Positions 20,621-31,325 are shown, counted from the stretch's first letter. The stretch is 64,000 bases of DNA from Siphonodentalium dalli (GCA_032622095.1 CP136065.1:244155474-244219473); one strand, 5' to 3'. Translations and numbers: made by a program. The notes: generated by a model from the sequence alone, not told the origin.

Positions 20621-21535
20621 ATGGAGCTAATCCCTGACGCCGCGTTAGCAGCAATAGAGAGATCTCAAATTGCGGATATTGTTAGCTGGAATCTCCAGTC
20701 TAACAGAGGCTATTTGACTCTCTGTGTTGAATTTCGGACGGTAGATGCTGGAAACCAGAGATCTTCCACCCGGAGCGGGAAAGCCAAGACCAGCCGTATC
20801 ATGAAAGAGGAGCCTCCTAAGAAAAAGACACCAGCTCGAAGGAGAAGGGACGCAGCCAGACGGGCGAAATGGAAGAAGAAGATGGGGGCGACCGTTGATC
20901 GACCGGTCACCCCTCCCCGTGTGGCTCAGCCGTCCAAAGTCATAGCCGGCGGGTCGAAGTTGTCTGAGAGACGCCCAGACGACTCGACCTGCGTGGAGAC
21001 TGACGACATTGAACCAGCTAGCAGGGACTCCGTGGATCTGCCGGAGGTCCCTGCTGTCGTCGTCGAGGCTTGTGGAGACAGGGACGTGGATATCACCCCA
21101 GATGTTCCTGCCGCCAGCTTCGACGTGGAACTGGACAGCTTTACACCTCGGACACCGGATTACCAGAACATCCCGGTTTCCCCCAGTTCCACCACCAGGG
21201 AGGGTGAACCACCAGACAGAGTAGAGCTGCTCCATCTACTAAGAGAAGCCTTTAATCGCCGAGTACACGCGGCGGAAGCTAAAGACCAAAGATACACCAT
21301 AACCAAGGCAGACAGCGAGCTGTTGTGTAACGAAACAATATACACAGCAGCAGACGCTGGTGTACCGTCTGACCTCGTGTACAGGATAGTGGATGGGGAC
21401 ATCCAGTACCGGAAGGGGAAGTCAGGAAAGAAGACCGACACCAGCAGCACGAGCTATGCCTCTCCCTCGGATGCCTCTTCGTCTGCACCACCACCGGTGA
21501 AGAGGCCCAAAAAGAAAAAGACAAAGAAAAGATAA
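20621..21535 (+). CDS. Tandem-array gene, copy 1 (unknown basic protein)
   Basis: An intronless ORF of 304 codons. The ATG at 20621 (MELIPDAALAAIERSQI) is preferred because copy 2 has the same ATG in the same context (gcgacggacaATGG). Visible parts: a conserved N-terminal block of about 45 residues ending 'GYLTLCVEFRT'; a basic block 'KKKTPARRRRDAARRAKW'; an acidic/proline middle; a segment 'VELLHLLREAFNRRVHAAEA'; and a lysine-rich tail 'KRPKKKKTKKR', probably a nuclear localisation signal. Function unknown. A 3' hairpin cassette follows 60 nt after the stop. It is the only intact member of the array. Confidence 0.6.
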   Translation: MELIPDAALAAIERSQIADIVSWNLQSNRGYLTLCVEFRTVDAGNQRSSTRSGKAKTSRIMKEEPPKKKTPARRRRDAARRAKWKKKMGATVDRPVTPPRVAQPSKVIAGGSKLSERRPDDSTCVETDDIEPASRDSVDLPEVPAVVVEACGDRDVDITPDVPAASFDVELDSFTPRTPDYQNIPVSPSSTTREGEPPDRVELLHLLREAFNRRVHAAEAKDQRYTITKADSELLCNETIYTAADAGVPSDLVYRIVDGDIQYRKGKSGKKTDTSSTSYASPSDASSSAPPPVKRPKKKKTKKR

Positions 21536-21589
21536 ACCAAAATTGCTACTTTTTTTTTGTTATCAAATTAAAGGCAAAAAAATGAGGGG

Positions 21590-21640
21590 TTAAGGAAAGG
21601 GTCATTCGACCCTTTCGAGAATCCCGGGGTTAGCCCCCCC
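21590..21640 (+). other. 3' hairpin cassette, copy 1
   Basis: AAAGGGTC (21596-21603), loop ATTC, GACCCTTT (21608-21615): a perfect 8-bp stem. It is preceded by ATGAGGGGTTAAGG and followed by CGAGAATCCCGGGGTTAGCC, which can form a second GGGG/CCCC hairpin. The same cassette follows copies 2 and 3. Confidence 0.8.
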
Positions 21641-21835
21641 GAATCACATTCCCGCACTGAAATGCCATGGAAGGTGGAGCGAACAAGTCAGATTTTATTT
21701 GGCTTAATTAGTTCCTTTTTACCAGAGCGTCGGTACGAGTGAGTTGAGCGGTCTGTAACCTTTATTGGAAGCAACCGCCCTCGTGCTGATGCCGGCGAGT
21801 GAGACGGTTTTGGATTAGGCTTAGCGCGACGGACA

Positions 21836-22680
21836 ATGGAGCTAATCCCTGACGCCGCGTTGGCAGCAATAGAGAGATCTCAAATTGCGGATATTGTTAG
21901 CTGGAATCTCCAGTCTAACAGGGGCTATTTGACTCTCTGTGTTGAATTCCGGACGGAGGATGCTGGTACCCAGAAATCTTCTACCCGGAGCAGGAAAGCC
22001 AAGACCAGCCGTACAATGAAAGAGGAGCCTCCTACGAGAAAGACGCCAGCTCGAATGAGAAGGGACGCAGCCAGACGGGCTAAATGGAAGAAGCAGAAGG
22101 GGGTGACTGTAGATCGGCCAGTCGCCCCTCCCCGTGTGGTTCAGCCATCCAGTGTCACAGCCGGTAGGCCGGAGTTGTCTGAGAGACGCCCAGACGACCC
22201 GGCCTGCATGGAGACAGGTGACCAGCTAGCAGGGACTCCGTAGATCTGCCGGAGGTCCCTGCTGTCGGCACAGAGACGAGCGGAGACAGGGACGCGGATA
22301 CCACCCCCGATGTTCCTGCCGCCAGTTTCGACGTGGAGATGGAAACACCACCAAGCCATTCTCCACCAGGGGCGGATTCTACCATCACCGCCCCTCCGAC
22401 GCCGAGGTATGAAGAGAAGCCGGCGACGTCCATCACCAAAGAACAGATGGAAAAACAACGCAACAAAATCAAGACAGCGATTGTGACACACCACGCAGCA
22501 GGAACGACTTACCATCTCACCAAATACGAATTCTTCCTGCTGCGGGATCGCCAGGTCTACTGGCATCAAGACAAATATGAGAGAACCTCTGGCACAGTTA
22601 AAGTAATTCAAACACCGACATATGGCCAATACACACTAGAATATTCAAAGCGTCCACGACCACCAGAAAAAAGAAAATGA
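21836..22680 (+). pseudogene. Tandem-array gene, copy 2, frameshifted
   Basis: The leader and the first 370 nt are about 90% identical to copy 1, with the same ATG context. A 7-nt deletion relative to copy 1 near 22215 throws the frame into a stop at 22243. The original frame resumes beyond it as '...ASRDSVDLPEVPAV' and runs to TGA at 22680. Its 3' half has no similarity to copy 1 after 'VPAASFDVE': it encodes 'YHLTKYEFFLLRDRQVYWHQ' and ends 'KRPRPPEKRK'. Thus the N-terminal half is conserved and the C-terminal half is swapped or fast-evolving. Confidence 0.6.
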
Positions 22681-22759
22681 ACACCACCAAAGAATTTATA
22701 AATTGCTATCTTTTTTCATTTTTTTTCCCCTCTTATTCTCTAATAAAATCAAAATCATG

Positions 22760-22815
22760 AGGGATTAAGGAAAGGGCCATTCGGCCCTTTCGACAATCCC
22801 GGGGCTAGCTACCCC
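22760..22815 (+). other. 3' hairpin cassette, copy 2
   Basis: AAAGGGCC (22771-22778), loop ATTC, GGCCCTTT (22783-22790). Relative to copy 1 the T-A pair has become a C-G pair on both sides, a compensatory change that preserves pairing. Flanks ATGAGGGATTAAGG and CGACAATCCCGGGGCTAG are conserved. Confidence 0.82.
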
Positions 22816-22935
22816 CAAACCACCCATGAAAAAAAGAATGCCATTCTTGTTCCTGTCAATCGACGGGACGGTCGCATTGTAATTGACGCACGAGCCGTTG
22901 ATTGACCGTGAGATTTGTGTCCGGCTTGGCTGGAC

Positions 22936-23694
22936 ATGGATAGCTTAATCCCCAGCCAAGTCCGCAACGTGCTGAGTGGATTCCCGTCTGCCCATTGTCT
23001 TGGTTGGCATGTGCATGTCTACGCGGGCAGACTGGACGTGGTTTTGGAATATCGAGTCGCCTCAGAAGAACCCTCTGCTGGCCGCGGCTCGATAGTTCCG
23101 ACTGGAATCCACCGGTCCGGGGCTGGCCAGTCTACCACAGACACAGACGGAAGAAAGAAAAAGAAAAGAAAGAAGACCCCGTCTCGCCACCGAAGAGACG
23201 CCGACAGGAAGGCCAGGTGGAGATAGGGGAGAACTGAGAGACGCCCAGTTCCCCCCACCTGGCCTCGCAGCAGCAACAGCAGCAGCCCTCTGTCCACCAG
23301 AAGCGGAAACGACAGGGACGTCGATGTCACCCCGGCCGTCCCTGCCGCCGACTTTGTGGTACGAATGGAGACCTTGCCACCTTTACCACCGTCTCCAGAC
23401 CCGGATGTAGCGGAGGACTACAATCCACCGACACCGATACCTCCGGTGTCCCCCGACTCCATCGCGGAAGAGGATCAGGCATCACCACCCCCTGTTCCTG
23501 TTGAAGATGCTGAAATCGAACACCAAAAGTACATGGAAAATAGAGAAGCAGAACATCAACAGTACTTAGAGAGCCATCAACGAAAATTCCAACAGCTCCA
23601 GGATCTAATCCTACAGCAGCAACAACAACATATATCTCCACCATCTTCAACCGAGAAACCTAATTCGAAGAAAAAGAGGAAAAAGACAAAATAA
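22936..23694 (+). pseudogene. Tandem-array gene, copy 3, divergent and broken
   Basis: ATG at 22936 (MDSLIPSQVRNVLSGFPSAH). The N-terminal block is recognisably related to copy 1 (L-I-P ... W-x-V/L ... G-x-L-x-x-x-x-E-x-R), and the basic block 'KKRKKTPSRHRRDADRKARW' matches 'KKKTPARRRRDAARRAKW'. A TAG follows immediately (23224-23226). Downstream, in another frame, a related acidic/proline middle ('DVTPAVPAADF') leads to a Q/E-rich coiled-coil-like stretch and a 'KKKRKKTK' tail ending at TAA, 23694. It is either a pseudogene or affected by an indel error. Confidence 0.5.
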
Positions 23695-23752
23695 AGTTAA
23701 CATCTTAAATTGCTTCTTTTTTTAGGTTAATTCTATAATAACGGCAAAAAAC

Positions 23753-23810
23753 ATGAGGGGTTAAGGGGAGGACCAATCGGTCCTTCCGACAATCCCGGGG
23801 TTAGCCCCCC
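23753..23810 (+). other. 3' hairpin cassette, copy 3
   Basis: GGAGGACC (23767-23774), loop AATC, GGTCCTTCC (23779-23787). It pairs with one G-T wobble and has a different stem sequence from copies 1 and 2. Flanks ATGAGGGGTTAAGG and CGACAATCCCGGGGTTAGCC are unchanged, so the stem diverges while pairing is kept. Confidence 0.82.
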
Positions 23811-23990
23811 CCCCCCAAACCACCCATGCAAAAAAAAAAAAAAGGCCAGACCAAAACACGGGCTTCTCCGGTCGATTTTGGAATTATCCTAATATAAAAA
23901 GCTCGCATGGTATGACAATTCATAACCAAGACGACTCAATTCAGGTTCATCCGTTCTCGTGAGTAATGCAATAATTATAGTCATATCAGC

Positions 23991-24101
23991 ATGGCGTCAG
24001 CCGAATCATCTCCACCTATTGATAAATGGGATAAATTATTTTCCAACGGATATGCCTTAATTAGAACTGTTGTCAGAACCCGATCGGGTCAAAATATGTG
24101 A
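23991..24101 (+). CDS. Short ORF after the array, unknown
   Basis: ATG at 23991 encodes 36 residues (starts MASAESSPPIDKWDKLFSNG). A neighbouring frame (from about 24067) continues with plausible content (SEPDRVKICDIPPVKPKGG) into the satellite. It may be the broken 5' end of another gene like those before it, but no shared motif is seen. Low support. Confidence 0.2.
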   Translation: MASAESSPPIDKWDKLFSNGYALIRTVVRTRSGQNM

Positions 24102-24139
24102 TATACCACCTGTAAAACCAAAGGGAGGTGACATATATC

Positions 24140-24505
24140 TTTTAAAGCACACTGTACAAAAAAGTGTACCAACAAGTGTACGAAAAAGCACGCCCGCATT
24201 TAAAGCACCCTGTACCAAGAAGTGTACCAAAAAGTGCCACGCCCACTTTTAGCGCACATTGTACCAAAAAGTGTACCAAAAAGTGTACCAAAAAGTGCCA
24301 CGCCCGCTTTTAACGCACACTGTACACAAAAGTGTACCAAAAAGTGCCACGCCCATTTTTAGCGAACACTGTACCAAAAAGTGTGCCAAAAAGTGTACCA
24401 AAAAGTGTACCAAAAAGCACGCCCACATTTAAAGCACACTGTACCAAAACGTCTACCAAAATGTGCCACGCCCACTTTAATGCACACTGTCCCAAAAAGC
24501 AGTAT
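24140..24505. repeat. Satellite-like array of GTACCAAAAAGT units
   Basis: Nested repeats: a 12-bp word (GTACCAAAAAGT and variants) repeated two to four times. These are grouped into larger units of about 55-65 bp that end 'gccacgcccaCTTTT...gcgcacactGTACC'. About six larger units are present. On the - strand they translate to runs of 'FGTLFGT', which I regard as incidental. Confidence 0.85.
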
Positions 24506-25630
24506 ATGTAAATGATCATACATACCGGTACCGTAAAAGTAAATGTTGTTTCTGCAAAACAGTCCAAAACATTTTTTTTTAATAAAATAAAAAGTCTCAA
24601 AAACAATGTGAAAACAAGTGCACCACCCATAGCAGCCCCTGTCAAGCATACCGATAATTATTTAAATCCGGTTGACGATGTCAGACTAAAATATACACTC
24701 CAAAAACAATTTCATTATAATATTACGACAGAAACTGTTGGCAGCATAGCGACCATCAGTAACTGACGTAAAATTGCGAAATCATCGTAATGTGAATATA
24801 TGGTCTAATTGTAAAATTAAATGGCAGATGTAATCTGACATTTACAGAAGCTGAGAACCTTGTGGGAATTGAATTGTGTTGGAGTCTCAAGCTATCTACC
24901 CCTTCACATTAGAAACACGAATGACACAGCCTGAGGAAGGATGCGATCCGTCTTACCACAGAAAAATTCAAACAGGTCAACAGGTGCTCAAATTACATCT
25001 ACACTTATAGATCAAAAATCAATTTCGATTGCCTAATTGTCATGAAACCGACCTTTCTCACAGAATTATGGAACAAAGTTATGTGCCTTCAAAATTAGCC
25101 TAAATTAATGTGGGTACTAATATGTGAATTCACCTTGCCAAAAGATAACACACTCTGATAATTAACACCTGAATTACACTGTGATATGGTAGGAAAGACA
25201 GAGCTCTTGACTACGTCTACCCGTATATGCCCCCGACCCCCGTAGGCATATGGTAATCATAATAACATGGGAGGAACAGAGGAAACACTGACCTACCTAC
25301 ATCTAATTATAACTAGAGGTGTGACTTCCAATGGGGCTAAGGATACTCCCCACCCGTGTTTTTAAAATACTAAGATGTTTCACATGTCAGTAAACATTTA
25401 GTTAAAATAATAAAATAACAGTTCCCATTGCAGGTGCACAAACATAACCGTAATCTTTAAACTATTTACAGGAAAATGTAGGAATAAAAGCTCGGACAAA
25501 AATATGCAAAATTAATTATTAAGATTTAACATATGATGCCATCGGAACCTCTGTGCAATGCATCATTGTGGTTGTTGAGTTTATAGTGCGTAGAAGGTAA
25601 AATGTAAGTTTTCCACACACTCTTAAAACA
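24506..25630. other. Gene-free AT-rich stretch
   Basis: No supported gene, repeat family or splice-bounded exon was seen. Confidence 0.4.
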
Positions 25631-25950
25631 ATAGGTACTTCAGAGTACCTACGTACGCACTGAACGTTGTCCCAGGGGGAGTACCAACTTTTTGATACTA
25701 TGGATTACCTACTATATATTCAGGTTCTATCCGGGCGTTGTGCATATAATACCCACTCCGCCTTTATGTCACCGAAGCCATGACGCACACGATATGAAGT
25801 GCCAAGAAATACACGCTTTCTTGACACACCCATTATTCTATATGAAGTACCGAATATAAAGACAGGTACTCTGAAGTATTTAGGTACTATGCGTAGTGCC
25901 CAGCAATTTGGTACTTCAGAGAACCAAACATATACCGTAGGTACTAACCG
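25630..25950. repeat. Repeats of the palindrome GGTACTTCAGAGTACC
   Basis: GGTACTTCAGAGTACC near 25634 recurs in altered form near 25866 (GGTACTCTGAAGTA) and 25911 (GGTACTTCAGAG), in both orientations. This suggests a degraded foldback element of about 320 bp. Confidence 0.4.
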
Positions 25951-26339
25951 GAGAACCTGCCCAGATACCAAGCACTCGACATTACGAAACATGGCCCATG
26001 GCAAATTTAACAATGTGGCATGTTAGATTCCAAATGATGCTATGGCGTTTAAACATTGAATAAAGTACAACACCACAGGGACTGGATTGCATATTGATAA
26101 TGAGATAATCCGAGTTATACATGCATTACTTTTATTAGTATAGAACCGTGATCGTCATTTTGTACTTAATTCAAAGTTTAATATATCGATTTCAGGATTC
26201 TTATGAACTGTTCCCTGTATGTGGAGTAAAATTGGTCTGAATTTCTTAATTTGTGTGCAATAATATTAAAGTAAACATTATAAATCGAACATCGTGAAAC
26301 ATGTCTGGATGAAACACCAATCGATCTAGAATAGGCCGA

Positions 26340-26800
26340 TAAATAAAAAACTACCGTGCGATAAATCACAAACCTTTGTGAATCGCAAACTATTTTGCAA
26401 TAAATATATGCGATTTAGTGTAAAGGTTTTCGATTTATAACAAAAGGTTTGCGATTAATCGCAATGGTTTGTGATTTATCGCAGATATATCTTTATGGAC
26501 TTGAACCATGTAAATATAAATCAGACATCTCCAACAGGTCTGTGTAAACCACCAATCGATCAATAATAGCATGGTTGGGCTAAAATAGACCGATCGTTCT
26601 TTGACAGCCAGCATGCATGTGGGATAAATAACAGAACAACTTTGCGAAAAATTACAAACGCCTTTGAGATAACTCGCAAACCTTTACGATAAATCTCAAA
26701 CACCTTTACTATAACTCTTAGACTACGTACTGGGCGATTATATTTTGCGATTTATCGCAAAGACGTTTGAGATTTGTCGCAAAGGCTTTTTGCCGATAAT
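26340..26800. repeat. Cluster of GCGATTTATCGCAAA-like motifs
   Basis: At least eight copies, in both orientations, of words such as GCGATTTATCGC, GCGATTAATCGC and ATTTATCGCAAA, spaced irregularly. Palindromic AT-rich DNA; the family is not identified. Confidence 0.5.
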
Positions 26801-27059
26801 GGGCTTCTGTGAAAATTATAATTCAGACATCTTAAACAGGTCTGGGTCAGGATTTCCATGACCTGTTGCCTGAAATAATCTTCAAAATTTCTTAATTTGT
26901 GTGTAATTAAAACATTATGAATCAAACATCTGAGTGAACAACCTATCAACCTATAATTGCCTGGTCGTGCTAAAATAGACCGATCAGTCATTCTCAGGAG
27001 AATTCTATTGCTTGCTATTTCATGACTATAAAGCAAAATAATCAATAAAACCCAAAGAT

Positions 27060-27420
27060 GATTTTTTGTCATGTAGGTCCTGGACTTCTTGCCTTGCTAG
27101 CCTGGACATCTTACCCCCACCCAAACCTTGACTAAAACAACATTTTCTCGGAAGAAGTTAATATCTCGTTGTTTCGTGACTATATAAAGCAAAATAAGCA
27201 ATAAAACCATGATTTTTCTCAAGTAGGCGCTGGTTGGGGGGGGGGGGGCTATATCCTGTTTTGGACATCTTCATTTCATGACTATATAAAGCAAAATAAG
27301 CGATAAAACCATAAGAGAATTTTTTGTCATGTAGGTGCTGGGTTGTGGGTAGCTATCCAGGCCTGGACATCTGAAATAATTAAATTAAATAAAAACAAAT
27401 TTATATCTCAAGTCATTTTT
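27060..27420. repeat. Tandem-like repeats sharing CATTTCATGACTATATAAAGC
   Basis: Units beginning at about 27010, 27170 and 27280 share 'tttcatgactatataaagcaaaataagc...gataaaacca'. Related sequence occurs in the opposite orientation and in further copies at 29640-30200. This is one dispersed family spread through 27-30 kb. Confidence 0.55.
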
Positions 27421-28051
27421 CTCGCCATTTCAGGATCAAATAATCAATTGTGTGATTAAAAAATTATGTCGCTTGGAAAAAAATACATTTTAGTAAAAAG
27501 AAGGGAATTATAAAAAAAACATTGTTCTGGCCATTTCAGGATCAAACTATGAAAAGTGGGGAAAAAATTTGTCACTTGAAAATAAAAAAAATTCAAATAA
27601 AATCAAAATTAAATATCAAAAAAAATTCTGGCCATTCCAGAGTCAAATGTTATCAAATGAGTGAAATTATTATTAGTCATATATGGGGAGCAACCCTTGT
27701 GTGGTGAAGATATCATGGGGAGATGACGTGTTATACCGGGTACCTCATCTAGTAATGCATTATTCATTGGTGGTTAAAGTTTAGATAATAAGTTCAGGTC
27801 ATTTGTTGAACATATTATCTGAACATTTCCTTTGGAACTACTGAACGATGGAAGGGTTAAATTATGTTTTTTGCTGAACAATATTGAATGTTATTTTGTT
27901 GTTGGTGATGTCAAATAGTTAAACTTCTATCGGGTAAGTCCCTAGATATTATCCAAAAGTTTATATATATGTCTATTGTTATTGAATCAACAAAATACAA
28001 GTTATCATTCGGCATGTTTTAGTCTAACCCCTGTCATGAAATAGATTTTTT

Positions 28052-28196
28052 TCTGGAGAACGAACACATAAAAAAGTAAGTTACCCCCTGACATAAATCA
28101 CTTTGATAAATTTCATAATAATTAGATTATTACCATGGTAGATAGAGTGATTTCTCTATGGGGATAACTTACTTTTGTGTGTGTTCATTCTCCAGA
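28052..28196. mobile_element. Foldback MITE of about 145 bp
   Basis: The left end TCTGGAGAACGAACACA and the right end TGTGTTCATTCTCCAGA are imperfect reverse complements. Pairing extends over about 50 bp per arm (through AAGTAAGTTA and on to AATCAC). Almost the whole element folds into one hairpin. No target duplication was resolved. Confidence 0.7.
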
Positions 28197-28220
28197 AATA
28201 AAATCCAAATCTGAAAAAAA

Positions 28221-28449
28221 GCAAACTTTCAAGTAAGCGGCCCTCAGTAATGTGTTAATTTTGTGAGTAGAAACTCCCCGGTCATGCTCTATTCTCCATG
28301 TGTCCCACCTTTTATACATTTCATAACAATTAGATTAGTGCTATGTGAGATACAAAGATGTGACATGTAGCAAATGGAGCATGACCGGAGAGATTCTACT
28401 CACAGGAAGAGTTAACCCATTTCTGAGCGCCACTTACTTGAAAGTTTGC
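28221..28449. mobile_element. Foldback MITE of about 229 bp
   Basis: Arms starting GCAAACTTTCAAGTAAG and ending CTTACTTGAAAGTTTGC pair over about 90 bp each, including the GGTCATGCTC/GAGCATGACC core. It starts 25 bp after the previous foldback but has a different sequence. Confidence 0.75.
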
Positions 28450-28546
28450 CATTTTGTTATATAACACGTTGATATTTTATCGATGAATTTTATAGGAGAT
28501 GAAGATTAGGGAGATACATTGTAACAATAATATATTAAGATTTCAT

Positions 28547-28965
28547 TCATTTCTCCAGCTCGGACAAACGAAATCCCCTGTAATTTCTGACATTAGTTGG
28601 GAAAGCATACTGATGCCATTCACAACACACGATGGAAGAGGTCTGCGGTTATGCAAACCAATGTAGCCACAGCACCCCCGAATAAACTTTGTCTATGCTA
28701 TACATGTATGCCTGTATTTGTTTGCAGAGGTCCATTAAACGGATGACTATACTGTTGCTGGCATCCTAACCATGCAACTTCAAGTAGCCATGGGTCCAAG
28801 CACACACTCCTGAAGGGGACAGTCTCCGTGATACACTTGAAGTGTCCTTCTTCCTCTGAAAACGGTTTTATCACTTTCTTCAGCTTGGTCTCAACCTTTT
28901 CAATCTCATGGCAATATCCGCACTCACAAGTAGTCTCCATCACAGTACATAGGCCGCATGAATAC
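28547..28965 (-). pseudogene. P2X7-type intracellular (zinc-binding) domain pseudogene
   Basis: A perfect-looking acceptor (cgtcatttcag) precedes 'YSCGLCTVMETTCECGYCHE', then 'KCITETVPFRSVCLDPWLLE'. These cysteine clusters are the hallmark of the P2X7 receptor C-terminal cytoplasmic domain, which is widely multiplied in invertebrates. The rest of the domain is recognisable but broken. A shift near 28715 leads to 'YRHTCIA', a TAG, 'KFIRGCCGYIG' and 'PLPSCVVNGI'; a second shift near 28590 leads to 'YAFPTN...YRGF' and TGA at 28547. In the intact family these pieces form one continuous domain of about 130 residues. Hence it is a decayed copy, or an exon with assembly indels. Confidence 0.65.
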
Positions 28966-29639
28966 CTGAAATGACGAGGGAAATACATGTATTATGGAAC
29001 AACTCAGTTAACATTCAATTCATCAATTCTGTTGATGCAAACTTTGACAAATGTGTAACAAACTCGACATACAGTAATGCCATAAATAATCGACCCCTCA
29101 ACCACATCAGAATTATAGGTTATTTTCAGGATTCGGTTGGAAATATGGCTTGTTGAAATTCATCGGAAAGGTCTCATGAATGGCAACATGCCATATTTCG
29201 GACTAAATAATGAAAACATTACCCACAGTTCTGCTGTGGTTAAGGGGTTGAATGCTTAGGTCATTGCTGTATGTTCTGATGCATGACAGTGGGCATTCGT
29301 CTGTCAGTCCACTTTTTCTCATGGATACATGTATCTTGGATAAGTTCCGCACAAATTTGTTATCAGAAGTTATACCTGCTGAACTGTTTACAATGTATCT
29401 ATTTCTAATATCTTGTTTTGGGGATTCACGGCTTATAGTTTGTTTACCTGGTGTACATGATATCTCCCCCTGTACATCCCCCTTTTACTATTTTCAGTCT
29501 GTCAAATGCTCACACCCACCGAGAATTCAACATATGACAAAATATAAATATACACGTATTACTGTATTGCTTATTTATTCTGATGTTATAGTAATCAAAT
29601 GGCGATAAATTAACACGTTACAAGAAAAAGTTGTTTGAG

Positions 29640-30200
29640 TCAGGGTTTGGGTAGAGAGGGGGAATTAGATACCCAGGTCTGAATATCCCCCCACACCCAG
29701 CATCTACATGAGTATATGACAAAAATAAACTAATTATTTTATCGCTTATATTGCCCTATATATCCATTAAAATTTTGATTGAGTCAGGATTTGGGCAGGG
29801 GAGAAATTACGCAGGTCTGAATACCCCCACCCAAATACCAGCAGCTACATATGAGAAAAAGATATCTTATGATTTATCACTTTAATACATGTATATTGCT
29901 TTATATACGGTAGTCATGAAATGGCGAGAAATTAAATTGATCGAGAAATTTTTTATTGTCAGGATTTGGGGTGGAAGGGGGAAATACCGAGTATACCTGA
30001 GTATATCTCGCCATTTCATGACTATATGAATCAAAATAAGCAACTTATAAAATAACGAGTTCATTTTTGTCATAAATAGCTGCTCGGTTGTGAGTGGGGG
30101 CGATAATAAACCCGGGTATCTGTCTCCTGCCCCAAATACTAACTCAAACAACTTTTCTTGGAAAGATAATTTCTTTTCGTTTCATGACTATATATTCAGA
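29640..30200. repeat. Degenerate repeats related to 27.1-27.4 kb
   Basis: Several blocks repeat 'gtcaggatttggg...gggg' and 'gaaatggcgagaaattaa' (inverse of the 27-kb units' 'ctcgccatttca'). They form an irregular array of about 130-150 bp units, partly inverted. Confidence 0.45.
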
Positions 30201-31062
30201 AATAGCATACATTGTAATGTATAGACAACGTCTTCTAAGTCCAAAACAGCTTGGGAAATTAGATGGGTTGATGCTGTTTTTGACCGAGAATCCGAGATAC
30301 CGATACCTCCTGTTGCTCTTCTATACCGTCATTCAAAAGACATACCACATGTACACGTATAGAGCCCAGGCAGTCACGCGAACCCATGAATATGATTAAT
30401 CATCTCACCTGGACCACAATGAATCTGTCTTCAAAATGATATACAATGTAGCATATACTGTTATAGGAGATATTATCTTGACTCTCTCGAGAAAAGAATC
30501 TTGAGATATTAACACATTTTCTCGAGATCATATGGCAAGATCTCAAGAAAATATGCAGAGATCTCCAGATAATAACGCGAGATTCTAGTAATATGTGATA
30601 GTACTGATACTGTAGCTGAATCAAATGTCACTCCGTGTGCAGCCATGGACTGGCAGTGGTCGAGTCCAGAATTTCAATACATCACAAAATTGACATTTTT
30701 AGTAAAAAAAATTACTATATTTTTAGACTAACATTTCGGCAGACACAACTTTTCCTTGAATTATATTTCTTATTTCGAGGTATTGAGTATGCGTTATGAT
30801 TATTAAACATGTTTGTTCGAGTAAAGGGGTTTTTCGCTAGTATTTACTTCAATTTTGATTTCACATGTTTTGCCAGTGACCGCGACATTTTTAATAATAG
30901 ACACTCAGTGACTCACCATTCTCGCACGCGATTTCATCTAACCAGTTTTCGATCTGCTTTAAAATCTCACATATTCCGACGACGCTACCCCGACACAAAG
31001 AAAACTAACAAAATCTGATTATATATAATTCCACATGTCTATTGATTATTTTCCATGTGCAT

Positions 31063-31299
31063 TTATTGTGTATTTATATAATGTGTAAAGCGCTTAGGAC
31101 CCCTTGTGGGGGATAGGCGCGATATAAATATTATTATTATATTATTATTATCTCTTCGTCTGGATTGTTTGATGGTTTCATACCATGTTGATGTTGTGGT
31201 GATTCCAGCTCGTGCATGTACTGTCAAAAGTAAAGTGTCTTCTGCTGACGAATCAGACGAGAAAGAATCAGAGCTCGCAAAATTGTTGTTGTCCGCCAT
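31063..31299 (-). CDS. Candidate first exon, unknown protein, running into a SINE-like tail
   Basis: ATG at 31299 opens a serine/aspartate-rich start (MADNNNFASSDSFSSDSSAE) followed by 'HARAGITTTSTWYETIKQSR'. The last 28 residues come from the TTA run and SINE-like tail at 31075-31155, so the natural 3' end is lost or spliced away. A consensus cAMP-response element (TGACGTCA, 31326-31333) lies 27 bp upstream, supporting a promoter-proximal position. No homology recognised. Confidence 0.28.
   Translation of the reverse strand: MADNNNFASSDSFSSDSSAEDTLLLTVHARAGITTTSTWYETIKQSRRRDNNNIIIIFISRLSPTRGPKRFTHYINTQ
31075..31155 (+). repeat. SINE/MITE-like tail with TTA microsatellite, copy 2
   Basis: 'gtaaagcgcttaggacc...ggataggcgcgatataaat' followed by TTA repeats. 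It is the same family as 72-160 in the opposite orientation. Confidence 0.5.
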
Positions 31300-31325
31300 A
31301 CTGTCGGAATTCAGAGAGTCCCTAA

